Below are positions 16,283 through 25,413 of a stretch of DNA of 64,000 nucleotides, piece after piece. The notes beneath the pieces were generated by a model that had not been told where the DNA came from, made no database searches, and was given only the letters and a program-made list of their open reading frames with translations. Every line of letters begins with the position of its first letter. The first letter of the stretch is position 1. The translations under genes and the position numbers were made by a program. This stretch comes from Jannaschia marina (GTDB taxonomy: Bacteria; Pseudomonadota; Alphaproteobacteria; Rhodobacterales; Rhodobacteraceae): positions 124,001-188,000 of the forward strand of contig NZ_JABVAX010000006.1 of assembly GCF_013404595.1 (NCBI RefSeq), written 5' to 3'.

Positions 16283-16500
16283 GGCGCACTCCGGAGAGGG
16301 GAATTTGCTGCGGCATGACAGCAAAATCTGGCGCGACCGGGGCCATTACACGACCTCTGCGCGGAAAAAAGCCAAACCTCCGCATCGGCGGGTTCTCGCG
16401 GACGCCATGTCGCACTTGCGGGAATGTGATGGCCCGGACCCTTTTCCGGACCCGCCCGGGTTGCTAATTGCTCGTGCAGATTTTCAGACGGAGACGAGCC

Positions 16501-17091
16501 ATGCGCGATCAGACCCGCCGCAGCCTCATTCTCGGGGGTGCCGCCGCCCTCGCCACACCGACCGTGCTTCGGGCGCAGGAGTACACCGCCGAACAGTTCG
16601 GCGGCGTGACCGGTCCGAGCGAGACCCGCCGCAATACCTCGAGCTTCGCGCGCATCGACTGGCGCGACCATTTCGAGACCCTCGGCGTGGCGACGATCAT
16701 CTGCGACACGACCTCGCGTGCCCTGCACTATTGGAACTCGACCGGGACGGACTATCGCCTCTACCCGACCTCCGTTCCGATGACCGAGGAGCTGACACGC
16801 CGCGGCTACACCGAAATCGTGCGCAAGCGCGTCGGCCCGACCTGGACGCCGACAGCCAGCATGCGCGCCCGCGATCCGAGCCTGCCGGAGTTCATGGATT
16901 CGGGCGAGCCCGGCAATCCGCTCGGCACTCACGCAATGTATCTCAGCTGGCCCGCCTACCTGATCCACGGCACGCATGACACGCGCAAGATCGGGCGGCG
17001 CTCCTCTTCGGGTTGCATCGGGCTCTACAACGAGAAGATCGAAGAGCTCTACAACATCACCCCGATCGGCACGCAGGTCCGCCTCATCTGA
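16501..17091 (+). CDS. L,D-transpeptidase (YkuD domain)
   Basis: A 196-residue exported protein. The N-terminus RRSLILGGAAALATPTVLRAQ resembles a Tat or Sec signal with a twin arginine. The YkuD catalytic signature is complete: HGTHDTRKIGRRSSSGCIGL, with the catalytic Cys near residue 178 and the conserved His upstream. Such enzymes form 3-3 peptidoglycan cross-links or attach proteins to peptidoglycan in the periplasm. The length is short for the family, with no LysM or peptidoglycan-binding domain. Start at 16501; an upstream in-frame ATG at 16468 would add basic residues before the signal. Confidence 0.9.
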   Translation: MRDQTRRSLILGGAAALATPTVLRAQEYTAEQFGGVTGPSETRRNTSSFARIDWRDHFETLGVATIICDTTSRALHYWNSTGTDYRLYPTSVPMTEELTRRGYTEIVRKRVGPTWTPTASMRARDPSLPEFMDSGEPGNPLGTHAMYLSWPAYLIHGTHDTRKIGRRSSSGCIGLYNEKIEELYNITPIGTQVRLI

Positions 17092-17172
17092 TCCGCGCGC
17101 CGGGCCGGCCCGGCTTGAACCGGGTCGCCGCTCCGCTACCGTTTCCGGACGGAGAGCGGTTGCGGGGACACG

Positions 17173-18303
17173 ATGACAGCGCAGGACGAACCCGACTTCA
17201 CGATCGGCATCGAGGAGGAATATCTTCTCACCGATGCGACGACGGGAGCCCTGGCCCGCGTGCCCGAGGCGCTCATGCGGGCCTGCCGCGACGCGCTCGG
17301 CGATCAGGTGAGCCCCGAGTTCCTCGACTGCCAGATCGAGGTCGGCACCGGGGTTTGCGACGATATTACCGCCGCGCGCTCCGACCTCGCGCACTTGCGG
17401 CGCACCATCGCCGACCTCGCCGGCGAACATGGCCTGCGCCCGATCGCCGCCTCTTGCCACCCGTTCTCGGACTGGCGCGATCAGGCGACGACCGACAAGG
17501 CGCGCTACCGCGATCTTGCTCGCGATCTGCGCGACGTGGCGCACCGGATGCTGATCTGCGGGATGCACGTCCACGTCGGTCTGCCCGACCGCGAGACGCG
17601 CATCGACCTGATGAACCGGGCCGCGCCGTATCTGCCGATCCTGCTGGCACTCTCGACCTCCTCTCCCTTCTGGTCGGGGCAGGACACGGGGCTCGCGTCC
17701 TACAGGCTCGGTGTCTTCGACAACATGCCGCGCACCGGCCTGCCGCCGCGCCTCGAAAGCTGGGAGGAATGGGAGCGCCGCGTGGCGCTACTCGTCGATC
17801 TCGAGGTCATCGAGGATGCCACCAAGATCTGGTGGGATCTGCGCCCGTCCCACAGCTTTCCGACCCTCGAAACCCGCATCTGCGACGTCTGCCCTCGGCT
17901 CGAGGATACGCTGACACTGGCCGCGCTGACGCAGGCGCTGATGCGCGCGCTCTGGCGGGACCGGGGCACGGCCCTGCCCGATGCGGATCTGTTTCTGCTG
18001 GCCGAGAACCGCTGGCGCGCGCAGCGCCACGGTGGAACGGCCGGGCTTATCGACCTCGCGCAGAAGCGGATCGTGCCCCTTGCCGAGGCGGTCGACACGC
18101 TCTGCACGCGCCTCGCGCCTGATGCCGCGGCCCTTGGCTCGGCCCCGGAGATTGCCCGCGCACGGGATCTGGCGGCGGACGGCACCTCGGCCGATCGGCA
18201 ACGACGCGTTCACGCCGCAGCCCGGACCGCCGGTGCCGACGAGACCGAGGCCCTGCGTGCCGTCGCCCTCCATCTGGCCGAGGCGTTCACCGAGGGCCTC
18301 TGA
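17173..18303 (+). CDS. Carboxylate-amine ligase, YbdK family (glutamate-cysteine ligase type 2)
   Basis: A 376-residue ATP-dependent ligase of the GCS2/YbdK family. The N-terminal [10 protein letters not shown], the central [11 protein letters not shown] and [13 protein letters not shown] contain the acidic and His metal/ATP residues of the family. E. coli YbdK has weak glutamate-cysteine ligase activity, so the physiological substrate here is uncertain. The gene sits between an L,D-transpeptidase and the valine-catabolic acyl-CoA dehydrogenase on the same strand, with about 80 nt gaps. Confidence 0.88.
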   Translation: MTAQDEPDFTIGIEEEYLLTDATTGALARVPEALMRACRDALGDQVSPEFLDCQIEVGTGVCDDITAARSDLAHLRRTIADLAGEHGLRPIAASCHPFSDWRDQATTDKARYRDLARDLRDVAHRMLICGMHVHVGLPDRETRIDLMNRAAPYLPILLALSTSSPFWSGQDTGLASYRLGVFDNMPRTGLPPRLESWEEWERRVALLVDLEVIEDATKIWWDLRPSHSFPTLETRICDVCPRLEDTLTLAALTQALMRALWRDRGTALPDADLFLLAENRWRAQRHGGTAGLIDLAQKRIVPLAEAVDTLCTRLAPDAAALGSAPEIARARDLAADGTSADRQRRVHAAARTAGADETEALRAVALHLAEAFTEGL

Positions 18304-18391
18304 CGCAGGCGATCGGTCTTTGACCTTGCCACCAAGGGATGCGCCTGCAACAATTGAACGCGCGTTCGATTAACGGCGGGGAGGGCCGGAT

Positions 18392-19531
18392 ATGGACTTC
18401 GCACTATCCGAGGAGTCGGAAGCCATCTTCGACACGGCCCGCGACGTCGGCATGGCCGAGATCGCGCCAAACGCCCGCGAATGGGAGCTGCAAGGCACGA
18501 TCCCGAAGGATCTCTGGCCCAAGCTTGCCGAACTCGGCTTCGGCGCGCTCTACGTGTCGGAGGACCAGGGTGGCGCGAACCTCAGCCGGCTCGACGCGAC
18601 GCTCGTATTCGAGGCGCTCTCGATGGCCTGTCCTTCGGTCGCGGCCTTCCTGTCGATCCACAACATGTGCGCCAAGATGATCGACAGCTTCGGCTCCGAC
18701 GCGCTCAAGGCGCGGCACCTGCCCGAGGCGGTGACCATGGAGAAGGTCTTCTCCTACTGCTTGACCGAGCCCGGCAGCGGCTCCGACGCCGCCGCGCTCA
18801 AGACGCGGGCCGAGCGCACGAACGAAGGCTGGCGGCTTTCGGGGACCAAGGCCTTCATTTCGGGTGGGGGCTACTCCGACGCCTACATCGTCATGGCCCG
18901 CACCGGGGACGCCGGGCCGAAGGGTGTCAGTGCCCTGATCGTCGAGGACGGAGCCGAGGGCCTCAGCTTCGGCGGCCTCGAGGACAAGATGGGCTGGCGG
19001 TCGCAACCGACGCGACAGGTGCAGCTCGACGACTGCCCCGTCGATGCGGACGACCTTCTGGGCGAAGAGGGCCAAGGGTTTCGCTATGCGATGATGGGTC
19101 TCGACGGCGGGCGCCTGAACATCGCCGCCTGCTCCCTCGGGGCCGCGCAGCAGGCGCTCGACTCGACGCTCGACTACATGCGCGAACGCCGCGCCTTCGG
19201 ACAGCCGATCGCCGAGTTCCAGGCGCTCCAGTTCCGCCTCGCCGACATGGAGATCGAGCTGCAGGCCGCGCGCACCTTCCTGCGGCAGGCGGCCTGGAAG
19301 CTGGACCACGGCGCGCCGGACGCCACCAAGTTCTGCGCCATGGCCAAGAAGATGGTGACCGAGACCGGCAGCCGGATCGTCGATCAATGTCTGCAGCTCC
19401 ACGGCGGCTACGGCTACCTCGCCGACTACGGGATCGAGAAGCTGGTGCGGGACCTGCGGGTCCATCAGATCCTGGAAGGCACGAACGAAATCATGCGCAT
19501 GATCGTCGCCCGCGACCTGCTGCGGGCATGA
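18392..19531 (+). CDS. Acyl-CoA dehydrogenase, probable isobutyryl-CoA dehydrogenase
   Basis: A 379-residue FAD enzyme of the acyl-CoA dehydrogenase superfamily. N-terminal, middle (CLTEPGSGSDAAALKTRA) and C-terminal domains are present. The C-terminal QCLQLHGGYGYLADYGIEKLVRD and ILEGTNEIMRM segments contain the usual active-site Glu region. Its place directly before 3-hydroxyisobutyryl-CoA hydrolase and mmsB argues for isobutyryl-CoA as substrate (valine pathway), though 2-methylacyl-CoA cannot be excluded. GGCGGGGAGG precedes the start. Confidence 0.9.
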   Translation: MDFALSEESEAIFDTARDVGMAEIAPNAREWELQGTIPKDLWPKLAELGFGALYVSEDQGGANLSRLDATLVFEALSMACPSVAAFLSIHNMCAKMIDSFGSDALKARHLPEAVTMEKVFSYCLTEPGSGSDAAALKTRAERTNEGWRLSGTKAFISGGGYSDAYIVMARTGDAGPKGVSALIVEDGAEGLSFGGLEDKMGWRSQPTRQVQLDDCPVDADDLLGEEGQGFRYAMMGLDGGRLNIAACSLGAAQQALDSTLDYMRERRAFGQPIAEFQALQFRLADMEIELQAARTFLRQAAWKLDHGAPDATKFCAMAKKMVTETGSRIVDQCLQLHGGYGYLADYGIEKLVRDLRVHQILEGTNEIMRMIVARDLLRA

Positions 19532-19561
19532 GGGAGCGAGGGGCCAGCCCCTCGCGCTCCC
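19532..19561 (+). repeat. Bulged GC-rich hairpin between valine-pathway genes
   Basis: GGGAGC (19532-19537) pairs with GCTCCC (19556-19561) and GAGGGG (19538-19543) with CCCCTC (19548-19553), leaving a two-base bulge at 19554-19555 and a CCAG loop. It starts at the acyl-CoA dehydrogenase stop and ends 27 nt before the next ATG; no T-run follows. It resembles the GAGGGG...CCCCTCGCGCTCCCCGG repeats I associate with Rhodobacteraceae intergenic regions. It could stabilise the upstream mRNA 3' end. Confidence 0.6.
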
Positions 19562-19588
19562 CGGCGTATTCGAGGCCAGAGGAAGAGA

Positions 19589-20620
19589 ATGACCGACATC
19601 CTGATCCGGACCGAGGGCCGCGCCGGGCGTATCACGCTGAACCGACCGGAAGTCTTGAACGCGCTCGGTTGGGAGATGTGTCTCGAAATCGAAAAAGCAT
19701 TGCGGGATTGGGCCTTGGACGACGACGTTCATCTGGTTCTGATCGACGGCGCGCCGGGCCGCGCGTTCTGCGCCGGGGGTGACATCGCGGCAATGCACGA
19801 GGCTGGCATCGAGCAACGCTGGGAGTACGGGCGGCGCTTCTGGGCCGACGAGTACCGGATGAACGCCCTTCTCTTCCACTTCCCGAAACCCGTCGTCACC
19901 TTCCTCCACGGCTTCACGATGGGCGGCGGCGTCGGCATCGGTTGTCACGCGAGCCACCGGATCACCGACGACACGAGTCGGATCGCCATGCCCGAATGCG
20001 GCATCGGCCTCATTCCCGACGTGGGCGGCTCGCTCCTGCTGGCGCGTGCGCCGGGTCGACTTGGGGAGTACCTCGGCACCACAGGCGCGCGGATGGGTCC
20101 GGGCGATGCGATCCACGCGGGCTTCGCCGACTACTATTTGCCCGGCGGTTGGGCAGAGCTGAAGGCCACGCTGTGCGACACTGGCGACGTCGGTGCGGTC
20201 GATGCCGCGGCCATGCCCGCGCCCGAAGCCCCGCTCGCCGCGCAGCAACCCGAGATAGACCGGCTCTTCGCCGGGGAGACGCTGGCGGACATCCATCGCG
20301 CGCTGCAGGGGGCCGAGGGCGCTGTGGCGGAACAAGCCCGCGCCGCCTTTGCCCGCAACGCGCCGCTCTCGATGGCCTGCACGGTCGAGATCCTGCACCG
20401 GCTCGGCGACGACCCGACGATAGAACAGGCGCTCGGACTGGAGTACCGCTTCACCGCCCGCGCCAGCGAGCAGGGTGATTTCATCGAGGGCATCCGCGCC
20501 CAGATCATCGACAAGGACCGCGACCCGAACTGGGCGCATCCCGGCCCCGACGCCGTGCCGCTGGCAGATGTGTCTGCCATGCTGCGCCCCTACCCGCTTT
20601 CCCTGGAGGCCCAGAAATGA
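19589..20620 (+). CDS. 3-hydroxyisobutyryl-CoA hydrolase (enoyl-CoA hydratase family)
   Basis: A 343-residue crotonase-fold protein. The oxyanion-hole segments FCAGGDIAAMHE and GFTMGGGVGIG and the catalytic-Glu region MPECGIGLIPDVGGS are present. The C-terminal extension around EQGDFIEGIRAQIIDKDR is diagnostic of the HIBCH group and distinguishes it from ordinary enoyl-CoA hydratases. It frees 3-hydroxyisobutyrate for the next enzyme, MmsB, whose start codon overlaps its stop by 4 nt. No separate methacrylyl-CoA hydratase is seen in the window. Confidence 0.92.
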   Translation: MTDILIRTEGRAGRITLNRPEVLNALGWEMCLEIEKALRDWALDDDVHLVLIDGAPGRAFCAGGDIAAMHEAGIEQRWEYGRRFWADEYRMNALLFHFPKPVVTFLHGFTMGGGVGIGCHASHRITDDTSRIAMPECGIGLIPDVGGSLLLARAPGRLGEYLGTTGARMGPGDAIHAGFADYYLPGGWAELKATLCDTGDVGAVDAAAMPAPEAPLAAQQPEIDRLFAGETLADIHRALQGAEGAVAEQARAAFARNAPLSMACTVEILHRLGDDPTIEQALGLEYRFTARASEQGDFIEGIRAQIIDKDRDPNWAHPGPDAVPLADVSAMLRPYPLSLEAQK

Positions 20621-21489
20621 AGATAGCATTCATCGGACTTGGCAACATGGGGTCCCCCATGGCCGCGAACCTCGCCGCCGCGGGCCACGACGTCACCGGC
20701 TACGATATGGCCGCCCCCGCGCCCGAAGGCGTGACCCTGGCCGGGAGCGCCGCAGAGGCCGCCGCGGGCGCGCAAGTCGTGATCACGATGCTGCCGAACG
20801 GCCAGATCCTGCGGGGCGTTGCGCAGGAGGTCGTGCCGGTGATGGAGGCAGGGAGCGTGCTGCTCGATTGCTCCACGGTCGACGTCGACAGCGCCCGCGC
20901 AGTGGCGGAGATGGCGGCCTCGCGCGGCTGCGGCGCGCTCGACGCGCCGGTGTCGGGCGGGATCGGCGGCGCGGCGGCGGGCACGCTCACCTTCATGGTC
21001 GGCGGCACCGACGATGACCTGAAGATCGCCATGGAGCTACTTGAAATCATGGGTGGGCGAACCGTCCACTGTGGCCCTTCGGGCAACGGCCAGGCGGCGA
21101 AGATCTGCAACAACATGATCCTCGGCGCGACCATGGCCGTGACCTGCGAAGCCTTCGCGCTGGCCGACAAGCTGGGCCTCGACCGGCAGGCGATGTACGA
21201 TGTCGCCTCGACGTCTTCGGGACAGTCCTGGTCGCTCACCACCTATTGCCCCGCGCCCGGCGTCGGACCGGAAGCCCCCTCGGACAACGACTACCAGCCC
21301 GGCTTCGCGGCGGAGCTGATGCAGAAGGACCTCGGTCTTGCACTTCAGGCCGCAGAGGCCGTCGACAGCCCGACGCCACTCGGAACCGAGGCACTGCGGC
21401 AATACACGCAGTTCGTCGAGGAAGAGGACGGTCAGGGCCGCGACTTCAGCGCACTCCTGCCCCGGTTCACATCGCGCGGTCGCGACTGA
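20617..21489 (+). CDS. mmsB: 3-hydroxyisobutyrate dehydrogenase
   Basis: A 290-residue NAD-dependent beta-hydroxyacid dehydrogenase. The Rossmann motif GLGNMGSPMAANL opens the protein, DAPVSGGIGGAAAGTLTFMVGG is the substrate-binding block near residue 110, and the catalytic Lys lies in NGQAAKICNNMI near residue 165. It oxidises 3-hydroxyisobutyrate to methylmalonate semialdehyde, the substrate of MmsA encoded at 14075-15571. The ATGA overlap with the hydrolase supports coupled translation. It is the last gene of this plus-strand operon before the tRNA-Asp pair on the minus strand. Confidence 0.94.
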   Translation: MKIAFIGLGNMGSPMAANLAAAGHDVTGYDMAAPAPEGVTLAGSAAEAAAGAQVVITMLPNGQILRGVAQEVVPVMEAGSVLLDCSTVDVDSARAVAEMAASRGCGALDAPVSGGIGGAAAGTLTFMVGGTDDDLKIAMELLEIMGGRTVHCGPSGNGQAAKICNNMILGATMAVTCEAFALADKLGLDRQAMYDVASTSSGQSWSLTTYCPAPGVGPEAPSDNDYQPGFAAELMQKDLGLALQAAEAVDSPTPLGTEALRQYTQFVEEEDGQGRDFSALLPRFTSRGRD

Positions 21490-21519
21490 GAGACACGTCT
21501 ACTCGATCCGGAAAAAAAG

Positions 21520-21596
21520 TGGCGCGGTTGACGGGGCTCGAACCCGCGACCCCCGGCGTGACAGGCCGGTACTCTAACCAACTGAGCTACAACCGC
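21520..21596 (-). tRNA. tRNA-Asp (GUC)
   Basis: 77 nt with encoded CCA. Cloverleaf: acceptor GCGGTTG/CAACCGC, anticodon stem CCGGC/GCCGG around loop CTGTCAC (anticodon GTC), T-loop TTCGAGC. First of two tRNA-Asp copies 27 nt apart; the 5' end is at 21596. Confidence 0.96.
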
Positions 21597-21623
21597 GCAT
21601 CTGTCGGGGGTCCGGGGCGGGCG

Positions 21624-21700
21624 TGGCGCGGTTGACGGGGCTCGAACCCGCGACCCCCGGCGTGACAGGCCGGTACTCTAACCAACTGAGCTACAACCGC
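21624..21700 (-). tRNA. tRNA-Asp (GUC), second copy
   Basis: The 77-nt sequence is identical to the copy at 21520-21596, including CCA; anticodon GTC. The two lie head to tail on the minus strand and are likely cotranscribed, this copy being upstream. Confidence 0.96.
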
Positions 21701-21871
21701 AGCGCTTGCCCGCCGGTCGCCCGACGTGGGGGCGGTTTATGGCGCGGCCCTGCCCCCGTCAAGCAGCCTTTGCGCATTTTCTGGTGCCGGATCGAAGATG
21801 GGGCGGACTAGCCCGATCGACGGGGAGCAACCCCGGCCGCGGACGGCCGCGGCCGGGATTGCGGGACCGCC

Positions 21872-23410
21872 TCACGCGCGCGTCGGCTCCAGCTCCACGG
21901 ACCAGAGCTCGCTGTCGCCCACGTCCATCAGGCGGACCGTCATGACGCCCGTGTCGGCAGCGATGTCGACGAGACCGAAGAACTGGAGCCCCATGGAAGG
22001 CGGCAGGTTCAGGCCCTGCGCCTCGCTCGGATGCTTGGCGAATTCGACCTTTGGCCCGAAGGTGTTGTCGTAGTCCGAGGGCCCGAACGTCCCGGCGTGC
22101 AGCGGGCCGGAGACGAACTCCCAGAAAGGCTCGAAATCCTGAAAGGTGGCCCGGTCGGGGGAGTAGTGATGCGCGGCCGTATAGTGGACGTCGGCCGTCA
22201 ACCAGACGGTGTTGGCGATTCGGCCATGCTTGATGAAGGAGAGCACCTGGGCGATGTCCTGCTCGCGCCCGAGCGCGGGGCCGTCGCCGTTCGCCCCGTT
22301 CTCCATCGCCGCCTCGCCGTCGCGCACCATCATGCCGATCGGCATGTCGGAGGCGATGACCTTCCAGAGGGCCTGCGAATTCGTCAGCTCGCGCTTCAGC
22401 CACGCGATCTGTTCGTCGCCGAGGAACGGGGCACCGTCGTCCTCGGTATTGGCCGTGTTCGGGCCGCGATAGCTGCGCAGGTCGAGAAAGAAGACGTCGA
22501 GAAGCGGGCCGTAGGCGACCTTGCGGTAGACCCGGTTCGGCTCGACGAGCGATTGTCGCGTCGGCGTCATCTCGTGGAAGGCCCGCGCGGCCCGAGCGGC
22601 CAGCAGGTCGACCGACTTCACGGCATATCGGTCGTCGGCAGCGAGGCTCTCGCCCGGGTACCAGTTGTTCGTGACCTCGTGGTCGTCCCATTGCGCCAGG
22701 ATCGGCACCTCGGCGTTGAAGGCCCGGACGTTGTCGTCGAGCATGTTGTAGAGGAACTGCCCGCGGAACTCGGCCAGCGTTTCGGCGACCTTGACCTTCT
22801 CCTCGGTCATGACGTTCTTCCAGAGCGTGCCGTCGGTCAGCGTCACTTCCGGCTCGAGCGGTCCGTCGGCATAGACGGTATCGCCGGAGTGGATCATGAA
22901 ATCGGGCGCATGGCGCTGCATCGTCGCATAGGTCCGCATCCCGCCGCGGTCTCGGTCGATGCCCCATCCCTGCCCCGCGGTGTCGCCGGACCAGACGAAG
23001 CGAATGTCTCGGGCGCTGCGTGGTGCGGTCCGAAAATGGCCCGCCACGGGCTCTGAGTCGGCATTGAGGTCGGTCAGATCGAGCATGGTGACGCGATAGA
23101 AGATGTCCTGGTCCGACGGCAGGCCGGTCAGCACCATCTTCCCCGAAAGGTCGGTCGGCGTTCCGAGGTCGAGAGGCTGCACACGGCGCGCGTCGCGGAA
23201 ATCCTCGGTGGTGGCCCATTCGAGCATCATCCGTGACTCGCGGTCGGCACGCGACCAGACCACGGCCCCGTCGTGGGCGACGTCGCCGGACTGGACGCCG
23301 TGGGTGATCGCGGGCCGGCCGGCGGCGCGGACGAGGCCCGGCATGGCGAGCAAGGAGGTGGTGGCGACGGCCCCCCGAAGGGCGGCGCGGCGGGTCATCG
23401 AATAGGTCAT
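21872..23410 (-). CDS. phoD: Alkaline phosphatase D (PhoD family), Tat-exported
   Basis: A 512-residue secreted phosphatase or phosphodiesterase. The Tat-type signal MTRRAALRGAVATTSLLAMP is followed by the PhoD N-terminal domain (GVQSGDVAHDGAVVWSR) and the metallophosphatase core (VWSGDTAGQGWG, HSGDTVYADG, QWDDHEVTNNW, TADVHYTAAHHY), which supply the Fe/Ca ligands. It releases phosphate from mono- or diesters in the periplasm. Start 23410 carries GGAG upstream; MTRR at 23398 is the alternative. A multi-unit PHO box ends 48 nt before the start, so phosphate starvation via PhoB probably induces it. Confidence 0.92.
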   Translation of the reverse strand: MTYSMTRRAALRGAVATTSLLAMPGLVRAAGRPAITHGVQSGDVAHDGAVVWSRADRESRMMLEWATTEDFRDARRVQPLDLGTPTDLSGKMVLTGLPSDQDIFYRVTMLDLTDLNADSEPVAGHFRTAPRSARDIRFVWSGDTAGQGWGIDRDRGGMRTYATMQRHAPDFMIHSGDTVYADGPLEPEVTLTDGTLWKNVMTEEKVKVAETLAEFRGQFLYNMLDDNVRAFNAEVPILAQWDDHEVTNNWYPGESLAADDRYAVKSVDLLAARAARAFHEMTPTRQSLVEPNRVYRKVAYGPLLDVFFLDLRSYRGPNTANTEDDGAPFLGDEQIAWLKRELTNSQALWKVIASDMPIGMMVRDGEAAMENGANGDGPALGREQDIAQVLSFIKHGRIANTVWLTADVHYTAAHHYSPDRATFQDFEPFWEFVSGPLHAGTFGPSDYDNTFGPKVEFAKHPSEAQGLNLPPSMGLQFFGLVDIAADTGVMTVRLMDVGDSELWSVELEPTRA

Positions 23411-23457
23411 GGCGAAGGCTCCGACTGAAGAGAACGCAGCCAGCCTGGGCAGGCTTC

Positions 23458-23508
23458 GTGACATGCGGCGCACAGGGATGTGACGGCCATGCCACGGTTC
23501 GATGACAG
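23458..23508 (-). promoter_or_regulatory. Extended PHO box upstream of phoD
   Basis: On the minus strand, 7-nt units repeat at exact 11-nt steps: CTGTCAT (23502-23508), CCGTGGC (23491-23497, weak), CCGTCAC (23480-23486), CTGTGCG (23469-23475, weak) and ATGTCAC (23458-23464). The consensus alphaproteobacterial PHO unit is CTGTCAT with 4 nt between units. It begins about 48 nt before the phoD start codon and overlaps nothing coding. A matching array occurs at 33853-33892. Confidence 0.7.
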
Positions 23509-23522
23509 GCGGAGCGCCGCCG

Positions 23523-24458
23523 TCAGCCCGGCAGCGGAATATGCTCCGCGTCATCGCCCGGCGGCAGCTTGAAGCGGCCATGCGCCCAGTCGCCGGCGCG
23601 CCAGGCTTCCTTCGCGGCCTCGATCTTCTCCTTCGAGGAGGCGACGAAGTTCCACCAGATGTGCCGCGGCCCGCCAAGCGTGTCGCCCCCGAGGAGAAGG
23701 ACGCGCGCGCCCTCAGCACCCGCTTCGAGCGACAGCCGGTCACCCGGGCGGAAGACCATCATCCGCCCCGCTTCAAACCGCTGCCCGCCGACGGAAACCT
23801 CGCCCGCGAGGACATAGACGCCCCGATCCTCGTGATCGTCCGGCAGCGGGATCTTGGCACCGGGTTCGAGGCGGGCGTCGACATAGAACATACGGCTTGC
23901 CGTCTCGACGGGCGCGGCCTCGCCCCAGGCGTCGCCGAGGATGAGGCGCACCTGCTTTCCCTCCGCCTCGAGAAGCGGAAGATCGGCCTTCGGCGCGTGG
24001 ATGAAATCGGCCGTGCGCTCTTCCTGATCCTCCGGGAGGGCGACCCAGGTCTGGATGCCGAAGAGCGACTTGTCGGTCTGCCGATAGTCGCCGTCCATCC
24101 GCTCGGAATGGGTGATGCCGTTGCCCGCAACCATCCAGTTGACGGCCCCCGGTTCGATCCACTGATCGGTGCCGAGGCTGTCGCGGTGATGGATGCGCCC
24201 CTCCATCAGGTAGGTGACGGTGGCGAGCCCGATGTGCGGATGCGGCCGCACGTCGATCCCCTGCCCGGTCAGGAACTCGGCCGGGCCCATCTGATCGAAG
24301 AAGATGAAGGGGCCGACCATCTGCCGCTTGGGCGCGGGCAGCGCGCGGCGCACCTCGAACCCGCCGAGGTCGCGCGCCCGGGGCACGATCACGGTTTCGA
24401 TCGAATCCACGGCATCGCCGATGGGCACGTGCGTATCGAGGATCGGGTTCCAGCTCAT
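23523..24458 (-). CDS. Pirin-family protein
   Basis: A 311-residue bicupin of the pirin family. The N-terminal cupin keeps the metal ligands: HPHIGLATVTYL with two His near residues 57 and 59, and NGITHSE with His and Glu near residues 101-103. The C-terminal cupin lies at about 170-290. Some bacterial pirins have quercetin 2,3-dioxygenase activity, others act on pyruvate dehydrogenase or redox control; the role here is open. Start 24458 (MSWNPIL) has GGAGAGCG before it; MESD at 24470 is the alternative. It is divergent from an SDR gene. Confidence 0.9.
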   Translation of the reverse strand: MSWNPILDTHVPIGDAVDSIETVIVPRARDLGGFEVRRALPAPKRQMVGPFIFFDQMGPAEFLTGQGIDVRPHPHIGLATVTYLMEGRIHHRDSLGTDQWIEPGAVNWMVAGNGITHSERMDGDYRQTDKSLFGIQTWVALPEDQEERTADFIHAPKADLPLLEAEGKQVRLILGDAWGEAAPVETASRMFYVDARLEPGAKIPLPDDHEDRGVYVLAGEVSVGGQRFEAGRMMVFRPGDRLSLEAGAEGARVLLLGGDTLGGPRHIWWNFVASSKEKIEAAKEAWRAGDWAHGRFKLPPGDDAEHIPLPG

Positions 24459-24617
24459 GTCGCTCTCCATCTCTGCTTACGGAAGAGATAGCATGTCCGC
24501 GAAACGCACAAATTACACATCAGGGAACGACCTCTGCGCGCAAACGCATAGGTTTCGCAGCCGTGATCCCTCCCCTAGCGTGCCTTCGGAGCGGACCATC
24601 GGAACGGAGCGGCAGAC

Positions 24618-25367
24618 ATGGCGAAGACGGCGATCGTGACGGGCGCGGCGCGGGGCATCGGGCTGGCGACGACGCGGCTCTTCCTGGCGGACGGCTGGCA
24701 TGTCGCCATGGTCGACAACGATGCGGAGGAGCTGACGCGCGTGGCAGCAGACCTCGACGGCGTCGCCGCGCTTCCCTGCGACGTGGGCAACCCGGAGGCG
24801 GTGGCAGCCCTCGCGGCGGAGGTCGATGCCGGCTTCCGGCGGGTCGATGCGCTCGTCAACAACGCGGGGCTCGCCGATTTCGGCCCGATCGAGGAGACGG
24901 ATTTCGACCGCTGGCGTGCGGTCATGCGGACGAACCTCGACGGCGTGTTCCTCATGTCGCAGGCCTTCGTGCCCGCACTGAAGGAGACCCGGGGGGCGAT
25001 CGTCAACATCGCGTCGATCTCGGCCCTGCGCGCCTCGACCCTGCGGGTCGCCTACGGCACCTCGAAGGCGGGTGTCGCCCACCTGACCCAGCAGCAGGCG
25101 GTCGAACTGGGTGAATACGGCATCCGCGCCAATTGCGTCTGTCCCGGGCCCGTGCGGACAAAGCTTGCCATGGCCGTGCACAGCGAAGAAATCATCGCCG
25201 CCTACCACGACGCGATCCCGCTCAACCGCTATGGCACCGAAACGGAGATCGCCGAGGCGATCGTCTGGCTCTGCTCAGAGAAGGCCAGCTTCGTCACCGG
25301 TCAGCGGCTCTCTGTCGACGGCGGGTTCGAGGCGACGGGGATCGGCCTCCCGGCGCTTCGCAGCTGA
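24618..25367 (+). CDS. Short-chain dehydrogenase/reductase (SDR family)
   Basis: A 249-residue classical SDR. Motifs: TGAARGIG cofactor loop at residue 8, NNAG near 85, catalytic Ser in NIASISA near 137 and YGTSK (catalytic Tyr and Lys) near 150. D after the second strand (MVDND) suggests NAD rather than NADP. The substrate is unknown. It is divergent from pirin with 160 nt between and convergent with the LuxR gene. Confidence 0.9.
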   Translation: MAKTAIVTGAARGIGLATTRLFLADGWHVAMVDNDAEELTRVAADLDGVAALPCDVGNPEAVAALAAEVDAGFRRVDALVNNAGLADFGPIEETDFDRWRAVMRTNLDGVFLMSQAFVPALKETRGAIVNIASISALRASTLRVAYGTSKAGVAHLTQQQAVELGEYGIRANCVCPGPVRTKLAMAVHSEEIIAAYHDAIPLNRYGTETEIAEAIVWLCSEKASFVTGQRLSVDGGFEATGIGLPALRS

Positions 25368-25413
25368 GGGAAGCGCCCCCCGCGCGCCGGCCCGTCGCCC
25401 GTCGGCATCGCGC

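Noticed and set aside
16308..16320. Single CTGTCAT (minus strand) upstream of the DUF805 gene as PHO box
   Set aside because: Only one unit; the 11-nt-spaced neighbours do not match.
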